A stretch of DNA of 64,000 bases from Agathobaculum hominis (GTDB lineage Bacteria; Bacillota; Clostridia; Oscillospirales; Butyricicoccaceae): NCBI RefSeq assembly GCF_014288055.1, contig NZ_JACOPK010000001.1, forward strand, positions 292,120-356,119, written 5' to 3'. The notes beneath the pieces are model-generated. The model had not been told where the DNA came from. It saw nothing but the letters and a program-made list of their open reading frames with translations, and did no database searches. The translations under genes were made by a program, and so were the position numbers. Shown here one piece after another: positions 25,288 through 33,685 of the stretch (the first letter of the stretch is position 1; every line of letters begins with the position of its first letter).

Positions 25288-26471
25288 CACGCTGCCTCCC
25301 TTCGGTGGGCGTGAACGGCGGTGAGCCACGCAGTCGAGAACGGCACATCGGTCCGTTCACAGACCTGTTCGGCGGGAATTTCAATGTGCTGTCCGCCGCA
25401 GGCAAACCGGCAGCGGATCTCGGGATAGAACCGGTCCAGCCGTCCGATGACCATGTACAGGCGCGTGGCCTGTTCGTCCGCATCGTCCGTCCTGGAGAAC
25501 TGCGCCGCCATCATGTTATGCGAGTGAACCTCCATCACGAGATAATAGCGGCTTTCGTCCGGGCGGTCTGAAAGATCTGTTTCCACGCTGACTGCGGTAG
25601 CCTGCTGCGTCGGAACGTGCAGGATATATTCCTGCTCCACGCGGTCCCAGTACACATTGACGAGCGCTTCCATGCAGCGGTCATGCGCTATGCAGACACG
25701 GCGGAAGAACGAGATGATTTCCGCGAGCTTGGCGGCTGGAAGCCGGGGCAGGTTCATCTGAAACCCTGCCCGTACCATGTCCAGCTCCACGATTTTCGAG
25801 GACGGCGCGATAAACGTACCGATCTCGTTGCGGCGCATTTCGTAAATCTGCCCGTTCTGCGAAGGAATATAGCAGATAGGCGCGTTCGCTTTTTCTGCCG
25901 CATCCACGCTTTCGCAGACTGCCTTGTATGCAGGGAAAGGAAGAATTCCCTTCTTCTGCGCGGTGACGGTAGGCTTGACGCTGCAAACCGGCAGTTTATC
26001 CGCAGGCTTGCGCTTTTTCAGTGCGTCCCTGAACTTCTTACTCTGTTCCATCTTGGATTTCGCGTCATAGATCGTGCTGTTTACGTCAGTGATACGTTCG
26101 CTGAAGCCGGCGTAGCTGAGCGACCACGAAACATGGGCGCGAGCCTCCAGCTCCGGACAGTCTGCCGACATCTTGACGCGAAGCTGCTCAAAGGTCATTC
26201 CCGCGTCCTTGATTTCGTCCTGAATGGAAGCGTAGTCAAATACGGGGCGACTTTGGGCACTTTTCGCCATAAGTTCCGTGAGGGTATCTTCCTCGCTCTG
26301 CTCTACGACTGCGCCGAACAGGTCAACAATGTTGTCCGGCTTAGGTGCAGCAGGTTCGGAAACGGTAGAGAACTGTGGTTCGACGGCGGGTGATGGTTCG
26401 GGAACGGTCGTTGCGGGGGACGCAAACAGTTCGTCCAGATTCATGGGGTTCGGATTGTTTTCGGTGTTCAT
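25287..26471 (-). CDS. JAMM/MPN (Mov34) domain protein, PRTRC-A-like
   Basis: 394 residues from ATG 26471 (AAGGAGG). The N-terminal 75 residues are low-complexity and Pro/Glu rich. The C-terminal JAMM metalloprotease motif is complete: H316-S-H318, seven residues, S326, two residues, D329 (EVHSHNMMAAQFSRTDD). JAMM proteins cleave isopeptide-linked ubiquitin-like modifiers. Residues 78-125 (GMTFEQLRVKMSADCPELEA) weakly recall PRTRC-C ubiquitin-like proteins, which would make this a modifier-protease fusion; that is speculative. First gene of the minus arm, behind the attenuator-like leader. Confidence 0.75.
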   Translation of the reverse strand: MNTENNPNPMNLDELFASPATTVPEPSPAVEPQFSTVSEPAAPKPDNIVDLFGAVVEQSEEDTLTELMAKSAQSRPVFDYASIQDEIKDAGMTFEQLRVKMSADCPELEARAHVSWSLSYAGFSERITDVNSTIYDAKSKMEQSKKFRDALKKRKPADKLPVCSVKPTVTAQKKGILPFPAYKAVCESVDAAEKANAPICYIPSQNGQIYEMRRNEIGTFIAPSSKIVELDMVRAGFQMNLPRLPAAKLAEIISFFRRVCIAHDRCMEALVNVYWDRVEQEYILHVPTQQATAVSVETDLSDRPDESRYYLVMEVHSHNMMAAQFSRTDDADEQATRLYMVIGRLDRFYPEIRCRFACGGQHIEIPAEQVCERTDVPFSTAWLTAVHAHRREAA

Positions 26472-26499
26472 AAGGGTTCCTCCTTGTTGTTTTTCAGGC

Positions 26500-26640
26500 A
26501 AAAAAAGACCATGCAAGTCCGCAAAAGGATCTGCATGGTCTGATTTGTCTGTTCAGGTTTCAAAGCATTTGTTACGGCCTAAGGGTAGAAAAACGCCCGG
26601 GCGGGATACGTTGACATGAAGTTACTTTGACCTGTTATGT
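26500..26640 (-). promoter_or_regulatory. Leader/attenuator shared by both cassette arms (copy A)
   Basis: Reading leftward: direct repeats GTCAAAGTA and GTCAACGTA 17-18 bp apart, the GC block CCGCCCGGGC, then CCGTA and TTGAAACCTGA, and finally hairpin AGACCATGCA / TGCATGGTCT (26541-26506) followed by seven U residues, 29 bases before the JAMM start. The same blocks in the same order precede the beta-clamp gene at 34301. A terminator in a leader implies attenuation or antitermination. Confidence 0.65.
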
Positions 26641-26740
26641 GAGTAGTGTAGCATGTTTTGTAGGGGCGGGATAGTTGAAGATTGTTCCGAGGAAAATAAA
26701 AATACGGCATGAATGGTATCATACCGTATCAGAATTGAAT

Positions 26741-27133
26741 TTATGTTTCATTTTGCCGAATTTGTTCAATACAGAAAGATTTCAGTGAGGGAATATCAAC
26801 AGAAGCCGTTTCCCAAATGATTTCACGACTCATGCTGCCATAGCTGTGTGCGACCATATTACGCATACCTTTCATTGGCCCCTATTGAATACGCTCTCAT
26901 GTTTTGCGGCGATATTCTTCGGAAAGTCCACCACTGAGTTCACCAATCTGCATAATGGAAAAAGAAATGGAACGCTGATAATCTGCATTTGTGTCAAAAA
27001 TAGCAAAGGAGTCGCCATAACGGGCAATCGTTTTTTCGATTTCGTTACAATAATCCAGAATATGCTTGATGCGTTGCAAATCAGGCGACAGCATAGGTTT
27101 GATGTTGATAAGGAACAAAACCAAATCACACAA
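26741..27133 (-). pseudogene. HepT-like (HEPN) toxin remnant
   Basis: The frame LSPDLQRIKHILDYCNEIEK through FSIMQIGELSGGLSEEYRRK is a HepT/DUF86 HEPN protein. It is broken by TGA at 26899-26897 and TAG at 26884-26882, then resumes GPMKGMRNMVAHSYGSMSRE, including the catalytic R-x4-H (RNMVAH), to TAA at 26743-26741. Its MNT antitoxin partner is not adjacent; an MNT remnant occurs at 33686-33981. Confidence 0.75.
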
Positions 27134-27174
27134 AAGACGGCTGAAAAGGCTTGGGTCGCAACAAAATAAGCAAA

Positions 27175-27210
27175 AACGACACTGTTTTAGAACGGTGCCG
27201 TTTTTTGCTG
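27175..27210. terminator. Hairpin with T-run before the repA fragment
   Basis: Imperfect stem ACGACACTGTT / AACGGTGCCGT followed by TTTTTTG on the plus strand and by an A/T-rich run on the other. It lies between the HepT remnant and the repA fragment. Confidence 0.5.
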
Positions 27211-27253
27211 CCCAAATTGCCCTACGCCGTCGCAGAAATGGAGGGCAATTTCA

Positions 27254-27390
27254 ATGGCAGACCCTATCATGTTGGATTACTTCTATGGCATGGAAGCAGA
27301 CCAGTACACTTTCTATCGCATCCCCAAACTTCTTTTCAGTTCCGCCTACAAAGAACTGTCTGTGGCGGCAAAGATGCTCTATACACTTAT
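27254..27390 (+). pseudogene. RepA_N replication initiator, 5' fragment
   Basis: From ATG 27254 (GGAGGG eight bases upstream) the frame reads MLDYFYGMEADQYTFYRIPK and ELSVAAKMLYTLM, the start of RepA_N-type plasmid initiators. After about 45 residues the sequence switches without a stop into DNA methylase sequence, so only the first fifth of repA survives. Confidence 0.7.
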
Positions 27391-27497
27391 GATCGGCATC
27401 CCGTGGATGCTTGCCTTTGCGCTTCGCGCAGACGGCTGGTATCTCCGCAGCGACATCATCTGGCGCAAGGGCAATCCCATGCCGGAGAGCTGCAAAG
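27388..27497 (+). pseudogene. DNA (N4/N6) methyltransferase internal fragment
   Basis: In frame with the repA fragment, GIPWMLAFALRADGWYLRSD and IIWRKGNPMPESCKD match the internal region of N4-cytosine/N6-adenine methylases of the DNA_methylase family found on conjugative elements. About 35 residues remain; both ends are recombination joints. Confidence 0.65.
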
Positions 27498-28004
27498 ACG
27501 CTGACCTACCTCACCGAGCACGGAATCACAGAGTACGCCGCACTGGAGAATCTGGTGACAGAGCAGACCGCAAAACGGGATGCGGCGGTGACAACGATCC
27601 GGCAATATGAGCAGCGCATGGAGCGCATTGCGGATCTGCGGACGCATATCGTGAACTATGCCAAGACCCGCGACATCTATCTGCAATACCGCAAGCTGCC
27701 AGCCGCGAAGAAGGCGGCGTTTGCCTCAGCGCATGAGGATGAACTGATGCTACACCGCGCAGCGAAGCAGGCCTTTGAGGAATACGGCGAGAAGAAGCTG
27801 CCTGCAATAAAGGATTTGCAGGCTGAGTACAAGGAACTGCTGGAGAAAAAGCGTGTTGCCTATGCGAAATATCGTCCACTAAAGCAGCAGGCACAGGAGT
27901 TGGAAACCATAAAGAAGAATGTGGACAGCTTGCTCCAAATCGATGCTGCACAGCAGACGCGTGAAACGGAAAAACGTCGGAGCGAACAATCGCAGGCGAG
28001 ATAA
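27490..28004 (+). pseudogene. MobA/MobL relaxase, C-terminal fragment
   Basis: A 170-residue stretch starting KTLTYLTEHGITEYAALENL and ending with a charged coiled coil (YAKYRPLKQQAQELETIKKN) and TAA-terminated tail is the C-terminal part of Firmicute conjugative relaxases. The catalytic N-terminal domain is missing. It lies one frame away from the methylase fragment and joins it near 27490. Confidence 0.7.
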
Positions 28005-28009
28005 AAACT

Positions 28010-28052
28010 ATGCCGCAGGCGGTATCATTGCGATACTGCCTGCGGCATTTCT
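28010..28052 (+). terminator. Terminator after relaxase fragment
   Basis: An 11-bp stem ATGCCGCAGGC / GCCTGCGGCAT with a 17-base loop, followed by TTCTTTT. Confidence 0.85.
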
Positions 28053-28154
28053 TTTGCGCCGATTGGCGCAGGGCTTGTCGAACTTTGGACGGCAATCGAA
28101 AACATCCGTTAGGATTTTTCGGGGGGTTGGGGTGCTCCCCAACAAGCGGAAAGC

Positions 28155-28204
28155 GGATATCCTGTCGGACAATGAGGGAAGTGAAATTGTCCAAAAGGAT
28201 ATCC
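28155..28204. other. Candidate oriT-like nested palindrome
   Basis: GGATATCC (28155-28162) and GGACAAT (28167-28173) are mirrored by ATTGTCC (28186-28192) and GGATATCC (28197-28204). The left arm contains TATCCTGT, similar to the nick consensus YATCCTGY of IncP/MOBP origins. It follows relaxase debris and a GGGGGTTGGGG tract. No intact relaxase is present in the window. Alternatively it is an operator or replication site. Confidence 0.4.
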
Positions 28205-28365
28205 CTTTCCATTGCTTGCAAAGCCTTCGTTTCGGTGCTCTTACTCCATCTGTGCTGGAAAAGTTTCTTCAAAATCTGAATTAGGTATGTACTTTTTTCA
28301 AAAATCGTGTATATTTAATTGCAAGACTGTGCTATACTAAGTAGCAAAGGAAGGAGCGATGAATA

Positions 28366-29550
28366 ATGGACCTAAAACGCATTTCTATAGGTAATTTCAA
28401 GTCGCTGTATGATACCTCGTTTGAACCCGGAAAAATCAATGTGTTTATTGGGGCAAATGGTTCTGGTAAATCAACTGTGCTGGAAGCCATAGGTCTTTTG
28501 AGCGCGGCAATGACTGACCGTGTAGATGCTGCCAGCTTGCAGCGCCGAGGTGTGCGACTGAGTGTACCTACCCTCTATAAGTCAAACTTCAAAGATATTA
28601 AGCGCAGAAATCCGACCATCAACTTATCATTGGAATGGAATGACAACGACACGAAGCATGATTTTCGGTACGATGTGCATCTGACAACACCTACGGATAC
28701 CGACTATTGGAAGTATCATTCGGAAGCATTTTTTCAGGATGGCATTCCAAAATGGGGGCGCAGCAATGCTTCTCGGCAGCAGAGCAATAACTATATAGGT
28801 TTTTTCCTGATCGATGATGATAAAGAACTGGAAAACGGTCGGAAGATTGCGCGCGCACTGTCCAATTACGGAATTTTTCAGCCAAACACCATGACGCTCC
28901 GAGGAACGATTCCTGATCCCAGCCAATCTGCTCCTCTTGGATTGAACGGTGGACGACTTGCTGAGTCAATCAAGGAATTGTTGTCTACGGATGACGATGA
29001 TGTTAAATTTGGTGACATTCTGATGGACGATGTTCTTGAAATGATTGATTGGGCATCCAATATTTCAGTCAATGCACCTAAAAAAAATAACATTAACGCA
29101 AATATTCCAACTACGCGTCAGGTCATTGAATTTGCGGACCGCTACATGAAAGACTCTGCACAATTCACCGGATATGATGCCAGTGAAGGTGCCCTGTATG
29201 TTCTCTTTATGTTGGCGCTTGCTATGCACCGACAAGGTCCCGCTATTTTTGCGGTAGACAGCTTTGATCATGCACTGAATCCGCATTTGGCAAAGAAAAT
29301 GACCGAAGTATTTTGTAATGAGATTATCAAAAATGGGAAAACGGCTTTTCTGACTACACATAGTCCATTGGTCTTAGACGGTCTGGATATTACGAATGAT
29401 GATATTCGTTTGTTTGCCGTAGACCGAAACTCTAAGGGGCATTCTCAAATCACGAGGATTACTGTTTCAAAAGAACTTCTTGAAGAGGGACAATCGCTGT
29501 CCAGACTTTGGATCAACGGCAGGCTCGGAGGTGTACCCACGCTCTTATGA
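28366..29550 (+). CDS. AAA ATPase (OLD/AbiL-like) of a two-gene unit
   Basis: 394 residues from ATG 28366 (GGAAGGAG). Walker A GANGSGKS at 29-36 after ISIGNFKSL, a signature-like ASEGALYVLFMLALAM, Walker B AIFAVDSFDHAL and a final TTHSPLVLDGL. This matches AAA_15/AAA_21 ATPases of the OLD/RecF-like group that pair with TOPRIM nucleases in phage-exclusion systems (OLD, AbiL-like, Gabija). An extended -10 (TGCTATACT) lies upstream at about 28331-28339. The stop overlaps the partner by ATGA. Confidence 0.8.
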   Translation: MDLKRISIGNFKSLYDTSFEPGKINVFIGANGSGKSTVLEAIGLLSAAMTDRVDAASLQRRGVRLSVPTLYKSNFKDIKRRNPTINLSLEWNDNDTKHDFRYDVHLTTPTDTDYWKYHSEAFFQDGIPKWGRSNASRQQSNNYIGFFLIDDDKELENGRKIARALSNYGIFQPNTMTLRGTIPDPSQSAPLGLNGGRLAESIKELLSTDDDDVKFGDILMDDVLEMIDWASNISVNAPKKNNINANIPTTRQVIEFADRYMKDSAQFTGYDASEGALYVLFMLALAMHRQGPAIFAVDSFDHALNPHLAKKMTEVFCNEIIKNGKTAFLTTHSPLVLDGLDITNDDIRLFAVDRNSKGHSQITRITVSKELLEEGQSLSRLWINGRLGGVPTLL

Positions 29551-30287
29551 AAACGATTGGGATTGTGTGCGAGGGACCAACTGATTTCATCGTCATCAAG
29601 TGCATTATTGATATGCTGACCGGCGAGGAGAACCTATACCGCAAACTCCAACCGGAAGAAACATTGGCGGGGAGAAACGGAAACGGCTGGAAAGGTGTTG
29701 TGAAATGGTGCCGTGATAATTGGGATGGGCGCGAAAGACTGATGCATCAGGTACAACCGGAAATTGATTTTTTGGTCATACACATGGATGGTGATGTATC
29801 ACGGAAAGAAAAAGTCGTTCATTGCGAATGTGCATCTTCTGCTGATTGTGACCGCCGAGGAACAGTGGATCCATTAGATTGCGATAAAACTCCAGAAAGT
29901 CGCGCCGCGTGTCCCATTCAGCTGCCCTGCATGGATCACGGTGCGCCCATTGGAGGCTACATAAATCATTTAACGCATCTGATAAGTGAAGGTAAGCCAT
30001 ATCGTGACGATGTCTGTATTGTCATTCCGTGCGACAGTATTGAGGCATGGATTGTCGCGGCATACGACAAAAATGGCGATGCTGAAAAGATCGAAAATCC
30101 GTGGGAAACCATTATTTCAAGGCGGAAAACTTATCATGAAATCAGGGTAAGAGGTTCCAGTAAAAATCAGCGGACTTTTTCGGATTTTGCCGATGCAGTT
30201 TGTGAAAATTGGTCGGATGTCACGCGAATATGTGAGAGTGCTTACAACTTTGAACAAGACATTCTCCGCCTTGCTGCACAAGTATAA
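29547..30287 (+). CDS. TOPRIM-like partner protein of the AAA ATPase
   Basis: 246 residues from ATG 29547, coupled to the ATPase by ATGA overlap. N-terminal GIVCEGPTDFIVIK provides a TOPRIM-type Glu, FLVIHMDGDVSRKE a DxD, and PCDSIEAWIVAAYD the motif typical of DUF4276-like TOPRIM proteins. The middle holds a Cys-rich insertion (HCECASSADCDRRGTVDPLD then C) that could bind zinc. Role inferred: nuclease or effector of a defence pair. Confidence 0.7.
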   Translation: MKTIGIVCEGPTDFIVIKCIIDMLTGEENLYRKLQPEETLAGRNGNGWKGVVKWCRDNWDGRERLMHQVQPEIDFLVIHMDGDVSRKEKVVHCECASSADCDRRGTVDPLDCDKTPESRAACPIQLPCMDHGAPIGGYINHLTHLISEGKPYRDDVCIVIPCDSIEAWIVAAYDKNGDAEKIENPWETIISRRKTYHEIRVRGSSKNQRTFSDFADAVCENWSDVTRICESAYNFEQDILRLAAQV

Positions 30288-30293
30288 GTTTCA

Positions 30294-30331
30294 AGCGAGA
30301 GCTACCTTTTGAGGGAACGCTCTCGCTTTTT
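30294..30331 (+). terminator. Terminator after the AAA/TOPRIM pair
   Basis: Stem AGCGAGAG / CTCTCGCT with a 17-base loop followed by TTTTTAC. Confidence 0.8.
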
Positions 30332-30420
30332 ACTTTACGCCAATTTCTGCTCTCCCTATTGACAAGATAGGTTTCCCTCTGGTATATTCCTCACATTACT
30401 CACGATTGGAGGGAACCAAC

Positions 30421-31320
30421 ATGAAGCAAAAATGGATTTTGACCGGAACAGCGCTCATGCTTGTCGCAGCGCTGACCGGATGCGGGAGCAATGCTCCGAC
30501 AAGCTCCCAGCCGCAGAGCAGCCAGCAGGCAAGCTATATCAGCATGGACGCGGCGCAGAGCGCGGCGCTGGATGCTGTAAGCATTACGGCGGCAGACGCG
30601 AATTTCTCCGCAACCACGCTGGACGATGTGGCGGGCATCACCTGCTACAAAGTCGAGTTCAGTGCAGGTGGCTATGACTACGCCTATTCAATTAACGCCG
30701 AGAGCGGTGAGGTGCTGGAGGCAAGCTATCACGAACAGGCTGTTGCCGCGAGCATCCCGGACGGCAGCATGGACACGCCCACGACATAGCCGAGCACCAC
30801 GAACCCCAATGTAGGTGCGGTCACGACCTCACCGGCGCAGAATCCCACGCCCAGCACAGGTAGCGCGTCGGTCAGCGGCATGGTGGATGAGGGAAAAGCG
30901 TTGGAGATCGCCCTTGCCCATACAGGCGTGAAAGCGGCAGATGCGACCGTCACCAGGTCCCGACTGGACTACGAGGACGGCAGGCAGGTCTATAAGATCG
31001 AGTGGTACGCGAACGGCGCGAAGTATGACTATGAAATTGTCGTTGCGACCGGTGAGATTGTGAACTCCAGCTACGAAGCGAAAACCGTGGTCGGCACAGG
31101 CAACAGCGCCACCGTCAGCGAAGCTGCGGCACAGCAAACTGCTCTTGCCCTCGTGTCCGGGGGCAGCGAAAAGGACATCTACGAGTGGAAGCTGGACTAC
31201 AATGATGGACGCCCGGAGTATGAGGGCAAAATCATCTACGGCGGCACGGAATATGAGTTTACCATCGACGCAACGACCGGCTCCGTAACCGAATGGGACA
31301 CAGAAGCGGTACACAACTAA
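30421..31320 (+). pseudogene. PepSY-repeat lipoprotein with in-frame amber codon
   Basis: From ATG 30421 (GGAGGG upstream) a lipoprotein signal LVAALTGCGSN precedes a linker and a PepSY-type repeat (CYKVEFSAGGYDYAYSINAE). TAG at 30787-30789 interrupts a Thr/Pro/Ser linker (MDTPTT then PSTTNPNVG). The frame continues with two more PepSY repeats (VYKIEWYANGAKYDYEIVVA and YEGKIIYGGTEYEFTIDATT) to TAA at 31318-31320. The amber fits a Gln codon. PepSY domains are thought to restrain secreted proteases. Without suppression only the first repeat is made. Confidence 0.75.
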
Positions 31321-31340
31321 CGGATACAAGGAGAACGAAC

Positions 31341-31613
31341 ATGAACAAAACAGAATTGGTCGCAGCGCTGGCAGAAAAGACCGATGTGAGCAAGAAGGAC
31401 ACCTACAACACCATCAACGCCTTTACAGAAGTTATCATCGAAGCACTCAAGCGGGACGGCAAGGTACAGCTTCCCGGCTTCGGCACTTTCGAGCTTCGGA
31501 CCCGCGCTGCCCGCACGGGGCGCAACCCGCACACCGGCGAAACCATTGAGATCACTGCCGCAAAAGTCCCTGCATTCAAACCCGGCAAGGCACTGAAAGA
31601 CGCTATTCAGTAA
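31341..31613 (+). CDS. hup: HU-family DNA-binding protein
   Basis: 90 residues from ATG 31341 (AAGGAG). Full-length HU with the DNA-binding arm: GKVQLPGFGTFELRTRAART then GRNPHTGE and VPAFKPGKALKDAIQ at the end. Nucleoid-type protein; this copy is carried with accessory DNA, so it may serve transposition, integration or replication of the element. A strong terminator follows. Confidence 0.9.
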   Translation: MNKTELVAALAEKTDVSKKDTYNTINAFTEVIIEALKRDGKVQLPGFGTFELRTRAARTGRNPHTGETIEITAAKVPAFKPGKALKDAIQ

Positions 31614-31632
31614 TTTCACCCCACAACACACC

Positions 31633-31670
31633 GCGCCCCTCGGACGAGTTTCGTCCGAGGGGCGCTTTCC
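31633..31670 (+). terminator. Strong terminator after HU
   Basis: A 15-bp GC-rich stem GCGCCCCTCGGACGA / TCGTCCGAGGGGCGC with a 3-base loop, then TTTCCTTTT. Confidence 0.9.
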
Positions 31671-31674
31671 TTTT

Positions 31675-31773
31675 ATGCGGTATGGCAATACCGCATAATT
31701 GGACAAGAACGATTTGCGAGTAAATTTTGCGTACTGACGAGACACGGTTTTGCGGTAATACTTGACGTATTAC
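31675..31773. repeat. Two short palindromes in a non-coding stretch
   Basis: ATGCGGTAT / ATACCGCAT with a 4-base loop at 31675-31696 and GTAATAC / GTATTAC with a 5-base loop at 31755-31773. Both contain GCGGTA nearby. The stretch 31671-31844 holds no gene that I can support; these may be mobile-element edges or binding sites. Confidence 0.35.
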
Positions 31774-31844
31774 TGTGAAATCGTAACAAAGTCAGGGCAC
31801 AAAATTTCCGCAAAGCGCCGCAGCTTTAATTGTGCGGTGTTGCC

Positions 31845-33047
31845 TTATGTATTTCTGATAATTCGGAATGTCGATTCGTCCGCTACGGCTGAGTCGGCGT
31901 TGAACAAGACTATGTTAGTTCCTCTTTCATGGATGAGTTTCATTCTTGTGCTTGGATACCGGATTCCCGCAATGCCCTTGCCCTCGCACCACTCGGCAAA
32001 TAAATGGAACGATTTATAGCATCGTTCTTTTAGTTCATCATCGCTATCGGAATCATCATCAAGAGGTGTGAATATAGCAGTACAAATTTGCTTCAGTAAG
32101 TGCTGCCCACAAAATATCTGTGCAACGCATCGTATTTCCTGCTGATGCTGTCGCAGTTTCTTTTTTATCCTGTGCTCGGTAACGGAAGAACCCGACCGCA
32201 ATTCCTGAATAATCTTATCTGTTTCGGAAATTTGGCGGATTTTGCTTTGCTGAAAAATGTTTTCGACAGTGATGTCCTCATAGTCAAGATCGAGAATCCT
32301 ATCTTTGAGGGCATCAGGTTGTACTGTAAATTGTGCTATTGTGACATCTTGATTTGGATTGGAAACCCGCATTTCCTCCAAGCAAACCTTTTCGGGATTT
32401 TGCGATGGATTATTTGCATCGACAAGATACAAATATCGCTTTCTGGGTGGAGTCCAACGGTTTAGGATATGGTATTTCTCGATGGTTTCAAGCGAAGGTG
32501 CTGCCAGTTCGATTGCTTGTGTTCTCGTTTCTTTGCGTCCACGAATGAGTTTGGGATACGATTTGAGTGGATGCCAGAATGCGAGCATAGCTTCTGGCGT
32601 CAATGTATCCCAGAAATCATCCATGATCTCCAGAAGATTTTTTCGGAAAATTTCATTTTCGTCAAATTCAGATCGTCGTGCAGGATCTAACTGAGTCCAT
32701 TGCTTTAAGATGATCTTTTGAATTTGCTCCTGCCATAACTCCTCAAGTAATGCCTGTGACGATTTGCTAATATCGACTGGGGTATATCCGCATATATATT
32801 TGGAAAACTGCGACACATACTCAGAGATGACCTCAAAGTCTTGCCCGATGACATCTGCCGAACATGAATACAGAGTGTTCAAAATACCCAGTAGCTTCAG
32901 TAAAAAGCCATCGTCAACCTGCTCCCAAACATTTCTGCGGATGAATTTGCTGACCTTGAGCAGTTCTTCTTTATAGGTTGGCATCATGTTCTCAAGATCG
33001 GTGAGTTCGTCTAAAATTGTGCGGGGTTTTCGCGGGAACAGTTCCAT
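31845..33047 (-). CDS. Large protein of unknown function, possible RES-like C-terminus
   Basis: 400 residues from ATG 33047 (AAGGTGG seven bases upstream). The N-terminal half is helical (ILDELTDLENMMPTYKEELL). The C-terminal part has a pattern reminiscent of RES-domain NAD-degrading toxins: a Y-L-Y strand after RWTPPRKRY, then HLFAEWCEGKGIAGIRYPST with R, and NIVLFNADS. RES proteins are usually about 150 residues with a Xre partner beside them; neither holds here, so the assignment is weak. An acidic run (LDDDSDSDDELKE) precedes the C-terminal motif. Confidence 0.5.
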   Translation of the reverse strand: MELFPRKPRTILDELTDLENMMPTYKEELLKVSKFIRRNVWEQVDDGFLLKLLGILNTLYSCSADVIGQDFEVISEYVSQFSKYICGYTPVDISKSSQALLEELWQEQIQKIILKQWTQLDPARRSEFDENEIFRKNLLEIMDDFWDTLTPEAMLAFWHPLKSYPKLIRGRKETRTQAIELAAPSLETIEKYHILNRWTPPRKRYLYLVDANNPSQNPEKVCLEEMRVSNPNQDVTIAQFTVQPDALKDRILDLDYEDITVENIFQQSKIRQISETDKIIQELRSGSSVTEHRIKKKLRQHQQEIRCVAQIFCGQHLLKQICTAIFTPLDDDSDSDDELKERCYKSFHLFAEWCEGKGIAGIRYPSTRMKLIHERGTNIVLFNADSAVADESTFRIIRNT

Positions 33048-33071
33048 TTTCGCCACCACCTTTCAATGTAA

Positions 33072-33590
33072 TTATACCAACAACAACAGAAAAGAGCAAG
33101 TTTCAGCAAAGCAGATTGTGAAAATGGCTGCGGAGGATGAGCAGGAGTTTGTTCGGCGATTGACCTGCCAGAGCGCGAAAGAACAGGCAGTTAAGACCCG
33201 TGTTCTGAAAAAAAACTGGAGTTGAAAGAGCGGCGTGTCAAGGAGTTGGACGGCATTATCAAGCGGCTTTACGAGGACAATATTACCGGCAAACTGTCTG
33301 ATGAGCGATTCAAAATCTTCTCTGCGGATTATGAGCAGGAAAAGCATTCGCTGCGGGAGGCAGTTGTTGCTCTGCAAAAGCAGTTCGATGACGCCGAGAA
33401 TACCTGCACGAACATCAGCAGCTTCTTGAAAATGGCGAAACGCTATGCTGACTTCGATGAACTGACACCTGCTATGCTCCGTGACCTGATTGAGAAAATC
33501 ATCGTTCATGAGGGCGATAAGAGTAGCGGACACCGGGAACAGCGAATTGAAATCTACTACACCTTTATCGGTGCTGCAGAAAGTTCGTAA
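33072..33590 (+). pseudogene. Large serine recombinase, C-terminal fragment
   Basis: KEQVSAKQIVKMAAEDEQEF, then after a frameshift LELKERRVKELDGIIKRLYE and ending PAMLRDLIEKIIVHEGDK with QRIEIYYTFIG, is the C-terminal region of Tn4451-type large serine recombinases. The frameshift lies in an A8 run near 33211-33218, one base short. The catalytic and zinc-ribbon domains are missing. It marks an old insertion boundary. Confidence 0.75.
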
Positions 33591-33612
33591 ATCATTGTAA
33601 AACGCAAGAAAA

Positions 33613-33650
33613 AAGCAGCGTAACATACAAAGTACATTACGCTGCTTCTC
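33613..33650 (+). terminator. Hairpin after recombinase fragment
   Basis: Stem AAGCAGCGTAA / TTACGCTGCTT followed by CTCTC; the U-tract is poor, so it may be a symmetric element end rather than a terminator. Confidence 0.45.
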
Positions 33651-33685
33651 TCATCAGTTAAAAAACTTCCTTGTTGACATTACGC

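Noticed and set aside
33072..33626. Minus-strand 184-codon frame opposite the recombinase fragment
   Set aside because: Low similarity to any protein type, no ribosome site; the plus strand encodes recognisable recombinase sequence.
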